NCBI GenBank assembly: GCA_905182985.1
Contig: CAJJDN010000083.1
Coordinates: 340,128 to 404,127, forward strand
Origin: Paramecium sonneborni
Taxonomy: Eukaryota > Ciliophora > Oligohymenophorea > Peniculida > Parameciidae
Length of the DNA stretch: 64,000 bases
Direction: 5' to 3'
Every line of letters starts with the position of its first letter. Position 1 is the stretch's first letter. This document shows positions 12,235 to 26,368 of this stretch, piece after piece. The notes below the pieces were generated by a model. The model had not been told where the DNA came from. It saw only the letters and a list, made by a program, of their open reading frames with translations, and searched no databases. The position numbers were made by a program, and so were the translations under genes.

Positions 12235-15200
12235 ATGTCTGAATAACACTTATAGGAGAGTAAATTTACATATGTAAAGTGAAATAAAATTTTAGAGTTC
12301 AAATTTAGTAGTTTAGAGAGAACATGGTGTTAGAACAGAAGAGCCTTCTGGTGAGCCTGAATCTTTGGTTGGTAAAATAAATCCTAGATTAATGGGTACA
12401 AAAGCAATTAGAGAGAAACCATAAAGGAATAAAAAAGAATAAGGAATAAGATTAGATAGATAGGGTGAGATTGAAATTGAAGATGGGATAGGGATGCCAA
12501 GATATGATAATTTATTATATATTCCAAAAACAAAAGAGAATAGATTGCATTATGAAAAATTATTAGGAATCGTTTATGGATTATTTTAAGAGTAATCTTA
12601 AGATGTAATAAAGTCAATAGTAGATGAAGTATTAGCAATAATGAAAAATGAAAATATGAAGGATTCAGAGAGAAGATATGAAGTAGAAGCATTAATGGGG
12701 AGATTATCAAATGAATTATTTTCTGATATAGTATTATCAACAAAGGGAATAAGTGATTATTAACCAGAGATTATTTATAAAAATAATTAAGAATTAGATT
12801 TGCCATTAAATTTAGAAGAGGAAGAGGAATCAAATGATGTAGATTAAATTGAAGAAGATGATAGTGATTTATAGAAATAAAATGATTATTAATAAGATAA
12901 TAATTAAATAATTAGAACAAAGAATTAAGAAGAGTAGAATAGAAATATTAAATAATTAGATATAGATGGATTTTGGTTGTAGAGAGAATTATAAAAAATA
13001 TATAAAGATGCTATATAAGCATAATAGATGGAATAACTAGTATTAGATATATTGAAGTTAGAATTAGATATTGAATGTGAAAATTAATTGGTTTAAGTGT
13101 TTGGTTAAGAGAGATTTGATTTAATTAGATTATTACATTAAAATAGATGTAAAATATATTATTGTACATTATTAAGTAAAGTTTAGAGTAATGAATAAAG
13201 ATAATAAATATATTAATAAATGGAATCAACATAAAAAGGATTGGAGTTATTGATGGAATTATAATAATAAACTAAATATAATAAGAATACAACTAAATTA
13301 TAAATAACATAAGAAGATATGGAATAATAGGATAATACTTGTGTAGTTAATACTGATTTATAGGGCTTAACTAAATAAGTGATAGATTTAGAACATTTAT
13401 AATTTAATACTTAAGGACATTTGATGTCAAATGATAAATGTCATTTACCACCTCGTTCTTTAAAAGTTACTAAAAAAGGATATGAAGAAATATATATACC
13501 AGCTCCAAAATGTAATATACGTAATTAGGATTTGATTTAAATAAATGAGTTACCTGAATTTGCATAATAAGCATTTAGAGGATTTAAAGAATTGAATACT
13601 ATATAAAGTATAGTATATGAAACTGCTTTATTAAGTGATGAAAATATGTTAATATGTGCTCCAACAGGTGCAGGTAAGACTAATGTAGCTTTATTAACTA
13701 TGTTATAAACAATTGGATAATATTATGATAATGGTATTCTTGATATTTCAAAGTTTAAGATAATATATATTGCACCAATGAAAGCATTAGTAAATGAAAT
13801 GGTACACAATTTCTAAAATAGATTAGAACCATATAATATTAGAGTAGCAGAGGTTACTGGTGATACTCATTTAACTAAACATTAATTAAATACAATTTAA
13901 TTATTAATTGCTACTCCTGAGAAATGGGATATATTAACACGTAAAACATAATAGAATGATTTTATTCAATTAGTAAGATTGATTATTATTGATGAAATAC
14001 ATTTATTACATGATAGTAGAGGTCCTGTAATAGAATCTATAGTTGCTAGAACACTTAAATAAATGGAAGATAGATAAGATTATATTAGAATTATAGGATT
14101 ATCAGCTACACTACCTAATTATGCAGATGTAGCAACATTTATAAGAGTTAAATAAACTGGTGTATTCTTTTTTGATAATTCATATAGACCAGTACCATTA
14201 TAATAATAATATATTGGTATTAATGAAATGAAGCCTATAAGAAGAATGTTATTAATGAATGAAATACTATATGAAAAAGTTATTGAAAGAATTACTAAAT
14301 CATAAATCTTAATATTTGTTCATTCTAGAAAAGAGACTGTTAAGACTGCTAAGATTCTTAAAGAAATAGCTTATTCTAAAGATGAATTATCTAAATTTAT
14401 TAAAGATGATAGTTCATCTAAAAAGATATTAGAAACTGTGATAGCATAAGAAGATATTAAATCCATTGATCTTAAAGACTTACTTGCAAGTGGAATAGGA
14501 ATACATCATGCAGGTTTATGTAGAGCAGATAGAGATTTAGTTGAAAGTCTATTTGAAAAAAAGAATTTATAAATTTTAATATCAACATCAACATTAGCTT
14601 GGGGTGTTAATTTACCTGCACATACTGTTATTATTAAAGGAACATAAATATATTCACCAGAATAAGGAAAATGGATGGAATTAAGTCCTTAAGATATTCT
14701 TTAAATGATGGGAAGAGCAGGTCGTCCTAGATATGATACATCTGGAGAAGGAATTATATTAACAACATATTAAGAGTTAAAATATTATTTATCTCTTTTA
14801 AATATGTAATTACCTATTGAATCTTAATTTATAACTTAACTTGCTGATTAACTTAATGCTGAAATTGCATAAACTAATATTAAAAATCTTAAAGATGGAG
14901 TTAATTGGTTAGCTTATACATATCTTTATGTAAGAATGCTGAGAAATCCTACATTATATAATATTCCTGATTCTAATCATGATTAATTTCTAATTAAATA
15001 TCGTGCTGATCTATTGCATTCTGCCTCTTTATTATTAGATAAGAATAATCTAATTAGTTATGATAAAAAAACAGGAAATTTGGAAACTACTATTCTTGGT
15101 AAAATTGCTAGTAATTATTATATTAAATATCCAAGTATGTAAGTATATAATTAACATCTTAAATCTAATATGGGAATGATTGATATATTTAAAGTATTCT

Positions 15201-18200
15201 CTTTATCCCATGAATTTAAATTAATACCTATAAGAGAAGAAGAAAAAATTGAATTATCTAAATTAATGATGAGTGTACCAGTTCCTATTAAAGGATCTCC
15301 TGAAGATCCATCTACTAAAATCAATGTTTTACTTTAAGCATATATAAGTAGATTAAAATTAGAAGGATATGCACTCAACTCTGATATGGTTTATATTACA
15401 TAAAGTGCTGCTAGAATTATGAGAGCATTATATGAAATATGTTTATATAAAGAATGGGCTTAAAGTGCACTATAATGTCTACAATTATCTAAAATGATTG
15501 AAAAACGGATGTGGAATTGTATGACTCCTCTTAGATAATTTAAAGGATTACCAGATGATTTACTTAGACGAATTGAAAAAAAAGAAGGAATTACATGGGA
15601 ACATCTTTATGCTATGTCATCATAATAATTAGGAGAATTAATTAGATATTAAAATTCAAGTATGACAAAATTAATACATAAATATATTCACAAATTTCCT
15701 AAAATTGAAATCTAAGCATATGCATAACCTATTACTAGATCATCTCTTCGAATTGATCTTATGTTGTCTTGTGATTTTTAATGGGATGAAAAAATACATG
15801 GAAGATAAGAACCTTTTCATATCTTTGTCTTAGATTCTGATGCTGAAAAAATTATGTATCATGAATTATTTCTAATGAAATAAAAAATATAAGAAATGTA
15901 ATTTACTTTTACTGTCCCATTATATGAAATCATGCATCCAATCTATTATATTAAAGTTATATCAGATAAATGGATCTCTTGTGAAACTGAATAGCCTATA
16001 CCTTTTAAAAATCTTCTATTACCAGAACCTTTCAATAGATGTACTGAATTACTTTAATTAACTTTATTATCTATTGATCAAATTAAACATTCTCAAATTG
16101 AAAATATATTAGCAAAAAAAATTATGAATAACAGATATTTTGATTCAATTTAAACTTAAGTATTTCAAAACTTGTATTAAACAAATGATAATATTTTTAT
16201 AGGAGTATCAACATATCAAACCAAAAATATATTACCAATCTTGGCTATTTTATAAATGGTAAATCATTTTAAAGGTTATAAAGCTATTTATATATCATCT
16301 ATTAATTGTGAAATTAAGTTTAATTAATTTGTTTAGCTATTTAATAAGACACTTTCCTTAAAAATTGGCAAGCTGACTGGACAATAATAAACAGACAACA
16401 AAATTCTTGAATAATGTGATATTATCATTTCAAATCCAGTAAATTGGGATATAATGAGTAGAAGATGGAGATCTAAAAAAGGATTTAAAGAAATTAGATT
16501 GCTAATAGCTGATGATTTACATACTCTAAATTAATCTGGAAGTGTATTAGAAGTTATTGTATCAAGAATGAGAATGGTATCAATGGAAATTCCATTCAGA
16601 ATAGTTGGTTTATCATTGTCAGTTGCTGATTATAAAGAAATGAGTGAATGGTTAGGTGCCAAATACTCATACAATTTTTCTCCAATTATCAAACCAAATA
16701 ATATTCAAATTTAGATTAGTTCATTTGATTAATGTTAAAGACCATTGAGGATATAAGCTATGATCAATGCAATGAAAACTAATTTATCTAATTCAGAATT
16801 AAATATAATATATGTTTCTGATAGAAAATTAGCTAGAGTTTGTGCCTTAGAACTTATGATTAATAATAATTATTAATTATCTGGTTATTAAATAAAAGAA
16901 GATTAATATCTTTAACATACATTACAATCATCTGTAGGATTTTTATATGAATGTATGAATCCATAAGATGAAAATGAAGTATTAAAGTTTATACATTCTA
17001 ATCAATTAAGAATAGTTGCAATACCATATAAATAAGCCTTGCATTATAATTTAAAAGGTTAAGTCTTTATTTTAGATAATTAAAAATATGATGGAATCGA
17101 AAAAAGATACATAGATTATACAATTGCAGAGATGTTGGAAATGATAGAAAGTACAACATCTTAATGTCATATTCTTACCTATACTCCTAAAAAGGAATAT
17201 TATAAGAAATTCTTATATGAACCAATGCCAATTGAATCACATTTGAATCATCATTTAGCAAATCATTTGAATGCTGAAATAGTTGCAAAAAATATTCATA
17301 ATACTTAAGATTGTATTGATTGGATTACTTGGACATTTATGTATAGAAGATTAACATAAAATCCTAATTATTATAATCTTCATGAAGTGAATGGTGTTGC
17401 GATAAATAATTATCTTAGTGAACTTATAGAAACTACAATTGATGAATTACATGAAAGTAAATGTATTGCAGTTGAAGAAGATAATGAATTAGAAGCAATC
17501 AATTCAGGAATTATAGCTAATTATTATTACATCAATATAGAAACTGTTAAAAATTATTCAGATAAAATTAATTCAAATTCTAAATTAAGAGAACTTTTAT
17601 TTATTTTATCTGAAGCCAAAGAATTTGAAGTCCTTAATATTCGTAATGGAGAAGAAAACTTACTTGCCTAATTACTTTAGAAAATCCCTTATTAACCAAC
17701 TAATCCTAAATTGAATGAACCAAATACAAAAGCATTGATCTTATTATAAGCTCATTTTTCTAGAATTAAATTAAATTCTGATCTTAAATCAGATCTTACT
17801 ATTTTAGAAATAGCTATTAGATTGAGTACTGCTATGGTTGATATAGCATCATCTAATTTATGGCTTAAACCTGCTATTCTATCTATGTAAATTTGTTAAA
17901 TGATTGTCCAAAGTCTCTGGGTTGATTAAGACAGTGTTCTCTTATAATTACCTTACTTTACCTAACAAACTATTTAAAATCTCAAAGACTACAATATTGA
18001 AGATTGGGCAGATTTTTTTGATATGCAAGAGTCTGATAGAACTTAAATTCTATAGAACTTTACATCAAATTAGATCGAAGATATAGCTTAAGCTGGAAAT
18101 AGGTATTTATAATAATTATTATTAAAGAATACCATCTATTGAAATTACTGATATCATATCAGAACCTGAAGTTGTTTAAGGGGATATTTACCATGTCTAA

Positions 18201-18500
18201 GTCATTCTATCAAGATAAGATAATATATACACTGATTATGTTATTGCTCCAAATTATCCTAAACCTAAAGAAGAATAATGGTGGGTTTTGTGCGCTGATA
18301 GAACCTCGAATCGATTATTTGGTAATAAGAAGATCTCTTTTTCATCAAATATCAGAGTTGACCTGAGATTTTAAGCCCCAGAAGCAGGTGAATATGAACT
18401 AACCATTTATGCTATTTGTGACTCCTATATTGGGGTAGATACTACATCTCAATTTCAATTAAAAGTTAATCCTATTATAGAATAAGAATAAGAATAATGA
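12235..18500 (+). CDS. BRR2: Brr2 / SNRNP200-type spliceosomal RNA helicase
   Basis: Exons 12235-12273, 12296-18102 and 18128-18500 (introns 22 and 25 nt) give 2,072 residues, close to the usual ~2,150. Brr2 unwinds U4/U6 snRNA during spliceosome activation. The N-terminal region has an acidic linker and the Brr2-like IDGFWLQREL segment (PWI-like). Helicase cassette 1: APTGAGKT at 468-475, [19 protein letters not shown] 579-582, [24 protein letters not shown], then a Sec63 unit. Cassette 2 is degenerate: the Walker A site near 1316 reads [12 protein letters not shown] is replaced by DDLH (1419-1422), and SAT by SLS; a second Sec63 unit and an Ig-like tail end the protein. This order of an active N-terminal and a decayed C-terminal cassette is characteristic of Brr2. 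The start is the first ATG in frame after A/T-rich DNA. Confidence 0.93.
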
Positions 18501-19721
18501 GTTTATTAACTAAATTTTAAATTATTTATTTATTTTTATTTAATAGATTTATTTATACACACAATGATAATATGGACTTATAGCTTCTTACAATTAATTT
18601 TATAATCTATTTATTTATGAGAAAATTACAACTTTTCAGAAAATGTGGCAAATAATTTATCACAATAATTTTCATCCTTTGAATATATTAAATGATAATG
18701 AGACACTAATTAAATTCATTCAAATCTTAAATATTAATGTTAAGTATTTTCTTAAGTTAAGACTTATTATAAAATATTATTATTCACTTTTATATACCAT
18801 GATCATTATTTATTTAATAAACTAAATCAATCGTTACATTATATTACAATTATTGTAAATACGTTCATCCACATGATGATTGATTATAAATAATGATCAC
18901 GGCTACAAAAATTACGTAATACAAATTTTCTAGATATAGGAGTTGAAATATTGATTTCTTCTTTTTATGAAATAATATTCCTATTTTGTAAATAGTTGGT
19001 CTAATAATTATTTTGTAATTTTGAATGCTTTATTTCTTTTTATAATTTGAAAATTTATTTATTAGTTTGCTTATGATTAATTGTTTTATTAAAAATAGTG
19101 AGGTTTTGATATGTGTTCTTTAAAACTAAAAAAAATCAGTTAATTAATAATAAAATGAATCTTTTATTAGTTTATACAAATTTTACTCCTTCAGTTTGTA
19201 ATGAAGATTAAATTTATATTTTAAAACTAGATTGTTAAAGTATTAAGTTTAAGTGATTCGTAATTAATAATATTAATATCTATAACTATTAATTTTGAAA
19301 GAGTAATTATCAAATGTTGAAGGTTTATTTGAAATTGAACATTTTTTAGAAATTTAAACAACCACATTTTAATTTTTAGAATTAAAATCATATAGGTAGT
19401 AAATAAATATATTAGAAACGAAATCCTTTCGTTTGCAATTTTTGAAAGTTGTCTTGATTTAATGTATATAATTTCTCTTAAATCAAGGTTATTTGGTTTA
19501 TAATATATTAATTTTTGATTTTTTTATATTTTAGATATGAAGAAATATATATAACTGGTATGTATCAGATATTAATGTTATTAGCCAACCATTAAAATTT
19601 AAGCTTATTGATCTAAATTATATATATAAATTGAAATTCTTTGTTTTCATTTGGTCTGAAATGCAAATTTGAGAGTATTTATGATATTTGGAGCATATTT
19701 TAAAAATAAAAAAGATTTAAA
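18501..19721. other. Intergenic AT-rich sequence, mostly the first duplicated copy
   Basis: No exon chain was found. Open frames on both strands (for example 18643-18825 plus, 19647-19847 minus) are Ile/Asn/Phe-rich and unconvincing; the latter is antisense to the MGNAC gene. Confidence 0.45.
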
Positions 19722-19885
19722 ATGGGAAATGCTTGTTAAAATTGTCATTAAAATGACACATAAGTATTTACTTAAGAGTAAGGAAGTTTTATAAAAGAAG
19801 AAAGCATAAAAGTGATTCAAAGTATGAGTCCAATTATTAAAAAACATGAATATTAATTAGAAAATCTGAATGAAGGTATTGGAGT
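18556..19885. repeat. Exact duplication 1, left copy (1,330 bp)
   Basis: Identical by eye to 19887-21216; the two are separated by a single N at 19886. Such an end-to-end duplicate at a one-base gap indicates two contigs whose overlapping ends were not merged. Confidence 0.85.
19722..19885 (+). pseudogene. Truncated copy of the MGNAC gene at a contig end
   Basis: The first 164 bp of the gene annotated at 21053-21475, cut off by the N at 19886. Treat it as an assembly duplicate. Confidence 0.75.
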
Positions 19886-19886
19886 N

Positions 19887-21216
19887 TACACACAATGATA
19901 ATATGGACTTATAGCTTCTTACAATTAATTTTATAATCTATTTATTTATGAGAAAATTACAACTTTTCAGAAAATGTGGCAAATAATTTATCACAATAAT
20001 TTTCATCCTTTGAATATATTAAATGATAATGAGACACTAATTAAATTCATTCAAATCTTAAATATTAATGTTAAGTATTTTCTTAAGTTAAGACTTATTA
20101 TAAAATATTATTATTCACTTTTATATACCATGATCATTATTTATTTAATAAACTAAATCAATCGTTACATTATATTACAATTATTGTAAATACGTTCATC
20201 CACATGATGATTGATTATAAATAATGATCACGGCTACAAAAATTACGTAATACAAATTTTCTAGATATAGGAGTTGAAATATTGATTTCTTCTTTTTATG
20301 AAATAATATTCCTATTTTGTAAATAGTTGGTCTAATAATTATTTTGTAATTTTGAATGCTTTATTTCTTTTTATAATTTGAAAATTTATTTATTAGTTTG
20401 CTTATGATTAATTGTTTTATTAAAAATAGTGAGGTTTTGATATGTGTTCTTTAAAACTAAAAAAAATCAGTTAATTAATAATAAAATGAATCTTTTATTA
20501 GTTTATACAAATTTTACTCCTTCAGTTTGTAATGAAGATTAAATTTATATTTTAAAACTAGATTGTTAAAGTATTAAGTTTAAGTGATTCGTAATTAATA
20601 ATATTAATATCTATAACTATTAATTTTGAAAGAGTAATTATCAAATGTTGAAGGTTTATTTGAAATTGAACATTTTTTAGAAATTTAAACAACCACATTT
20701 TAATTTTTAGAATTAAAATCATATAGGTAGTAAATAAATATATTAGAAACGAAATCCTTTCGTTTGCAATTTTTGAAAGTTGTCTTGATTTAATGTATAT
20801 AATTTCTCTTAAATCAAGGTTATTTGGTTTATAATATATTAATTTTTGATTTTTTTATATTTTAGATATGAAGAAATATATATAACTGGTATGTATCAGA
20901 TATTAATGTTATTAGCCAACCATTAAAATTTAAGCTTATTGATCTAAATTATATATATAAATTGAAATTCTTTGTTTTCATTTGGTCTGAAATGCAAATT
21001 TGAGAGTATTTATGATATTTGGAGCATATTTTAAAAATAAAAAAGATTTAAAATGGGAAATGCTTGTTAAAATTGTCATTAAAATGACACATAAGTATTT
21101 ACTTAAGAGTAAGGAAGTTTTATAAAAGAAGAAAGCATAAAAGTGATTCAAAGTATGAGTCCAATTATTAAAAAACATGAATATTAATTAGAAAATCTGA
21201 ATGAAGGTATTGGAGT
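19887..21216. repeat. Exact duplication 1, right copy
   Basis: Second copy of 18556-19885, continuing without a break into the rest of the MGNAC gene. Confidence 0.85.
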
Positions 21217-21475
21217 AAGCACTATTACTTCATTTATCATTAAACCAAAAAATTAGACTTAAATTCTAGAGATTTTAAGGGGAATAAAAAACATTGACAC
21301 AGAAATCAGATATTATAATCAATTAGATTAGGGATCTGGCAGTCCTTCTTCAAAAAATGACTCTCAAAACTTAAAGGGTAAATGTAATAGTGAAAGGCAT
21401 GTTCACTTTTAAATTCCCTAAATGCAGATAATAAAACATGAATCTAAAATTGTTCAGAAAAAGCTTAAGAAATGA
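21053..21475 (+). CDS. Small predicted N-myristoylated protein, unknown function
   Basis: An intronless frame of 141 codons from ATG 21053 to TGA 21473-21475. It begins MGNACQNCHQND: Gly2 with small residues and Cys5 fits the known N-myristoylation signal with a neighbouring palmitoylatable cysteine, so membrane anchoring is likely. The rest is polar, with SMSPIIKKHEY, then a helical segment (ILEILRGIKNIDTEIRYY) and a Ser-rich stretch before a basic end (KIVQKKLKK). No domain is recognised. Codon choice and charged composition differ clearly from the surrounding non-coding DNA. Its 5' part is duplicated at 19722-19885 and its 3' part at 22412-22605 as assembly overlaps. Confidence 0.65.
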
Positions 21476-22410
21476 AGAATTAAGTTTGAAATATAAAAAT
21501 TTAATTGATATAAAGATAATTAAATACAAAATTTAATATAATGTCTGCATTCTCAAATCAAAATGCACTTTAATGTTTTTGTTTTTTGAAATGTCTAATT
21601 ATAAGTTCAAGATATTTGGATTTTTTATAATTACATTGAAATAAATAGATTGATTACTTCATAAAGTTTTAGATTAATGTGAAATGAATTAAAATATTGA
21701 TTAAATATGTTCATACATTCAAAAGGTAAAATTTCAATTGTAAACACTTTTTATAATATTTTTATTTCTAAAATTTCATTTGACAAATTTAAGGCTAAAA
21801 ATTCTAATCAAAAATTTCATGAGAAAAAAAACCAATATTCATACAAATATTTTTTAAGAATAGCTTTTTATCATTTTAAAATCTTTTTCAACATTTTTCT
21901 CTTTTAATATATTCAGCCGCCTTAAAAAGTAGTTTGTATTGATTTGATTAGTTTGATAAATTGATTTTTTAATTCAATTCTAATTAATTTGGCTATAAAA
22001 TTTATTTAAAATATATGAATCATCTAAGTAAAAGAAAAATCACAAAACTTTTTAATATAACATTTAAAAAAAATCAAAAACTCTAACCAATAATACTAAA
22101 TCGATCACTTGAGAACTTTCATCATAATGAATAGAATGAAAATTCAACCTATTATTTGAAATTATTGGATATTTTAAGAAATTAGCCAAACCAGTGAATA
22201 TGGTTTTCATAAAGCTTAATTTTATTTGATCAAGTTTATTTGAAATTGTAATAATATTTGTTTAGTTCTATCTTTAATAAGTTTATCTAATATCAGGCTT
22301 AAGGCTACTCAATTACTTTCAAATTTAATCGATTGCAACTACAACTTTTGTTTTCTTTCAGTTATTGAAAAAATTAATTAAAATTAACAACATAAAGATA
22401 TTTATTTATA
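21282..22410. repeat. Exact duplication 2, left copy (1,129 bp)
   Basis: Identical by eye to 22412-23540 and separated from it by a single N at 22411: a second unmerged contig overlap. Confidence 0.85.
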
Positions 22411-24489
22411 NGAATAAAAAACATTGACACAGAAATCAGATATTATAATCAATTAGATTAGGGATCTGGCAGTCCTTCTTCAAAAAATGACTCTCAAAAC
22501 TTAAAGGGTAAATGTAATAGTGAAAGGCATGTTCACTTTTAAATTCCCTAAATGCAGATAATAAAACATGAATCTAAAATTGTTCAGAAAAAGCTTAAGA
22601 AATGAAGAATTAAGTTTGAAATATAAAAATTTAATTGATATAAAGATAATTAAATACAAAATTTAATATAATGTCTGCATTCTCAAATCAAAATGCACTT
22701 TAATGTTTTTGTTTTTTGAAATGTCTAATTATAAGTTCAAGATATTTGGATTTTTTATAATTACATTGAAATAAATAGATTGATTACTTCATAAAGTTTT
22801 AGATTAATGTGAAATGAATTAAAATATTGATTAAATATGTTCATACATTCAAAAGGTAAAATTTCAATTGTAAACACTTTTTATAATATTTTTATTTCTA
22901 AAATTTCATTTGACAAATTTAAGGCTAAAAATTCTAATCAAAAATTTCATGAGAAAAAAAACCAATATTCATACAAATATTTTTTAAGAATAGCTTTTTA
23001 TCATTTTAAAATCTTTTTCAACATTTTTCTCTTTTAATATATTCAGCCGCCTTAAAAAGTAGTTTGTATTGATTTGATTAGTTTGATAAATTGATTTTTT
23101 AATTCAATTCTAATTAATTTGGCTATAAAATTTATTTAAAATATATGAATCATCTAAGTAAAAGAAAAATCACAAAACTTTTTAATATAACATTTAAAAA
23201 AAATCAAAAACTCTAACCAATAATACTAAATCGATCACTTGAGAACTTTCATCATAATGAATAGAATGAAAATTCAACCTATTATTTGAAATTATTGGAT
23301 ATTTTAAGAAATTAGCCAAACCAGTGAATATGGTTTTCATAAAGCTTAATTTTATTTGATCAAGTTTATTTGAAATTGTAATAATATTTGTTTAGTTCTA
23401 TCTTTAATAAGTTTATCTAATATCAGGCTTAAGGCTACTCAATTACTTTCAAATTTAATCGATTGCAACTACAACTTTTGTTTTCTTTCAGTTATTGAAA
23501 AAATTAATTAAAATTAACAACATAAAGATATTTATTTATAAAAACATTAAAGAAATTCAAACATAAATTTATCTTAACTATTTCTGATAATGATATGAAC
23601 AAAAAAATATTGTTATTTCTCTTGATATTTAAAATAAAAATGAAAAATTAAATTTTTGTTGTTTTAGGATAATTTAATGAAAAAACTTCAGTTTCTAAAT
23701 AATAGTCACATCTAAAAATTTACGTATAATTGAAAAGGAAAAATGAGATATTATTTCTGAATGGGATTTTAAATTTAAATTTTTTATATAAATGTTGCTA
23801 TATAAGTTCTTGAAAATTTATTTTTTTCCTAAATTTAAATATCAAATCTGTTAAATAAATTCTTTCATTTAAATTAAGACTTTTCTTTTGAAAATATTAA
23901 ATGCCTTCAATCTATAATAATTATCGTATTTGCTTTTTACTACCATTTGTAAATTGTATCTACTTATTTGCAACAGTATTAAAACTTCCTTTCTTTTATC
24001 TTGGGATAGTTTTGTAAAACAAGTATTTTTCCAGAAACTTTGAGAATTATATCTATCAAGGTTTCCAATCTTAAATATCTATTTTTTGGACGTATTTTTT
24101 TTAATCGTCTAATTGATGGAATTGAAAATCAAAGAAAAAAAAACATAATCTAGAACTCTTACATTGAATTTTATTTTCTTCGTCTTTTGAGGTTTGAAAC
24201 TTTATTTTTTTATCCACTTTTTTGATTTTTTTTCAAAAGCACGGAATTTTAGAATTAAAAATAAATTATACTAAATAGTATTTATTTTTATTATTTAAAC
24301 TCTATATCATCTAAACAATATTAAAAATAACTGAAAACTATTTGCTTTAAAATTGATAAAATCAATTTACCTTAGTTGATAATTATTTGAATCATTTCAG
24401 AAAAATAAATATTTCTTCTTATTTTTCATATTAAATTTAAATATATTACGTTAAAACTTTAATAATTAATTTTGTTTGAAAATATTTAT
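21476..24489. other. Gene-poor AT-rich region
   Basis: After collapsing the duplication about 1.9 kb remain between genes. It contains short Phe/Ile/Lys-rich frames (for example 21707-21907) without convincing protein character. Nothing else is recognised. Confidence 0.45.
22412..23540. repeat. Exact duplication 2, right copy
   Basis: Second copy of 21282-22410. Its first 194 bp (22412-22605) repeat the 3' half of the MGNAC gene without a start codon. Confidence 0.85.
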
Positions 24490-24715
24490 CTCTTTAAGAA
24501 GAGAAAAGGCCCAAATTTAAGATTCCAGATGAATTGCCAGAAAAATATAGCCAAAATCAATAAATGAGCTTTTAAATGAAGAGAACTTTAGCAAAATATT
24601 TTGATTAAAATATCAAGATTTAATCATAAATTAGCAAATTGATTAAGCTTTGCAAAATACCTAGGCACTTCTCAAAGAATTTCTCTTATCCAATCCGTTA
24701 AAGTTATTTTTGATG
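24490..24715 (+). other. Possible coding fragment
   Basis: One frame reads as a charged, non-repetitive peptide (EEKRPKFKIPDELPEKYSQN, then a Lys/Arg-rich stretch) to a TGA near 24713. No start codon or partner exon could be placed. It may be part of a small gene, a relic or chance. Confidence 0.25.
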
Positions 24716-24991
24716 TTTTTGTCTGTTAATATCAATTTAATTTATCGAATAAATAATATTTTTTCCAATGTATAATTAATTATTAATGGCGTCAATAATC
24801 GAAATTATAAAGTATTTAAGAATATTAAACATTATATTGATGAGTTATTAATAAATTATATTTGATCAATAATCATATTAGATATACAATTTATTTTTTT
24901 TCATCTAATTGTACTTTTTCTTATTCATGCAAATCGAGTAAACATTTCAAAAGTTATTTATAATTGATAATATTTTAAGAATGTTAACTTT

Positions 24992-26368
24992 TCAATAATC
25001 TCCAAATTTTATCTATATCAAATGTGTCGAGGCGAACCTAATAATTGCATTATTAAATACCTTGTCATAATAATCTCGTAATATTTTATGAACTTACTTT
25101 AATTAATTTTGATTAGTTAACTCAAAATGGGCTTATTCTAAGCTTAAGTAAAATTTATCATTTATTGAATTCTAATCGATAACAATGATATCTTCATTAT
25201 CACTAGAAATATTATTGTCTTATTTGAATGATTCTTAAGTAACAACTTCTGACTTCATATCTTAATAATCTCGAAAATTCTCATAATTAATCATCGTATC
25301 ATGTAATCTGCTTTATCTAATTTATGATGATATTTTTTGCATTTAAAATTTTCCAATTACGGACTCTGGTAATTTAGATTTTTTAGGCTTCTTTTTTTTT
25401 TTTTTTTCTATTTATGTATTACAAATATTTTATTCTTATGGAATAAGCATAACTTTTTCTTAAACCTATTTAATAGACTTTTTATTTTTCTATTTTTCTG
25501 ATTCAATATTATAAATATAAATATGACCAATATTGCTATTTATTTCTTAATTTGATTATATTTCTGAATTATACTTTTTATTAATTTCTTGATAAATATT
25601 AACATCTTCTAATTGATTTTGATTCTTGAGATCATCCTTTTTTATTTTATGAAATATTTATCCCAAATTCTGTTCAAAATAACTTTAACAAAATAAATCC
25701 TCCATTTCCTTATCATTTATATTTAAGACATTTGGCTCAGGAATTGATAAATCTTAATTTTCAATAAGGTAATCTTCCTACCATTGGATTGTCGTTGATT
25801 TTAGACGAATTTTAGCTTATTTAGGAAAATATTGATGCTTAGGCCATTCTTGACTTAATCTTAAGTCGGATCTGAGTTTAAGAGCTATCATACTTAAAAG
25901 AAAATCATTATCCTCTCCTTTAATCATAAACTAATCGTTTTCATCCTATTAAGTGTTTTATTCCTAATCTATTTTTTCTTTTTTTTAATTTGAATCTTCC
26001 CTGCCTTCAGATAATTATAATTATACATTTTTACTCTGATTCTATAAACTATCAATTTTTTATTGCTCTACTTCAGTTATGTTTGTAAGATTCTCTTTAC
26101 AATCTTTAGATTTTTTATCAAAATTTCTTTATAATCTTTTTGAATCAAGCAGATTTCTTATTGCTCTTTTTTATTTTTTATCTTGCACTTTTAATTAGAT
26201 TCTTTTTGAACCTGTATTTTTTTTCATTTCTTCATATTAACTAAAAAAACAAGATGAATTATGATGTATCATTTAAAGTTAGCTGTCACATTCAAATTAG
26301 CAGTAATTGCATCTGTAGCCAGTATCTTTCTATTTCTTAACAGAACTTAAAGACTTTAAAAAATTCAT
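24992..26368 (-). CDS. Acidic/basic nuclear-like protein with an N-terminal Cys/His motif
   Basis: An intronless frame of 459 codons from ATG 26366-26368 to TGA 24992-24994. Residues ~17-50 contain clustered Cys and His (GYRCNYCQFECD ... MIHHNSSCF), suggesting a small zinc-binding fold of unassigned type. A basic segment follows (KKQKRAIRNLLDSKRLQR), then acidic, Glu/Asp/Asn-rich stretches. A central part has aromatic and aliphatic content (LRLSQEWPKHQYFPKQ), and a poly-lysine tract comes from a run of 16 A (25392-25407 on the complement). The domain order suggests a nucleic-acid or chromatin-associated protein, but no family is recognised. The poly-A tract is in frame as assembled, though such a run is prone to length error. 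Confidence 0.65.

Noticed and set aside
12408..12743. 111-codon minus-strand ORF
   Set aside because: Antisense shadow of the Brr2 N-terminal coding region.
25392..25407. Suspected frameshift at a 16-A tract in the Cys/His-motif gene
   Set aside because: On recount the tract keeps the frame, and coding continues to a sensible stop.
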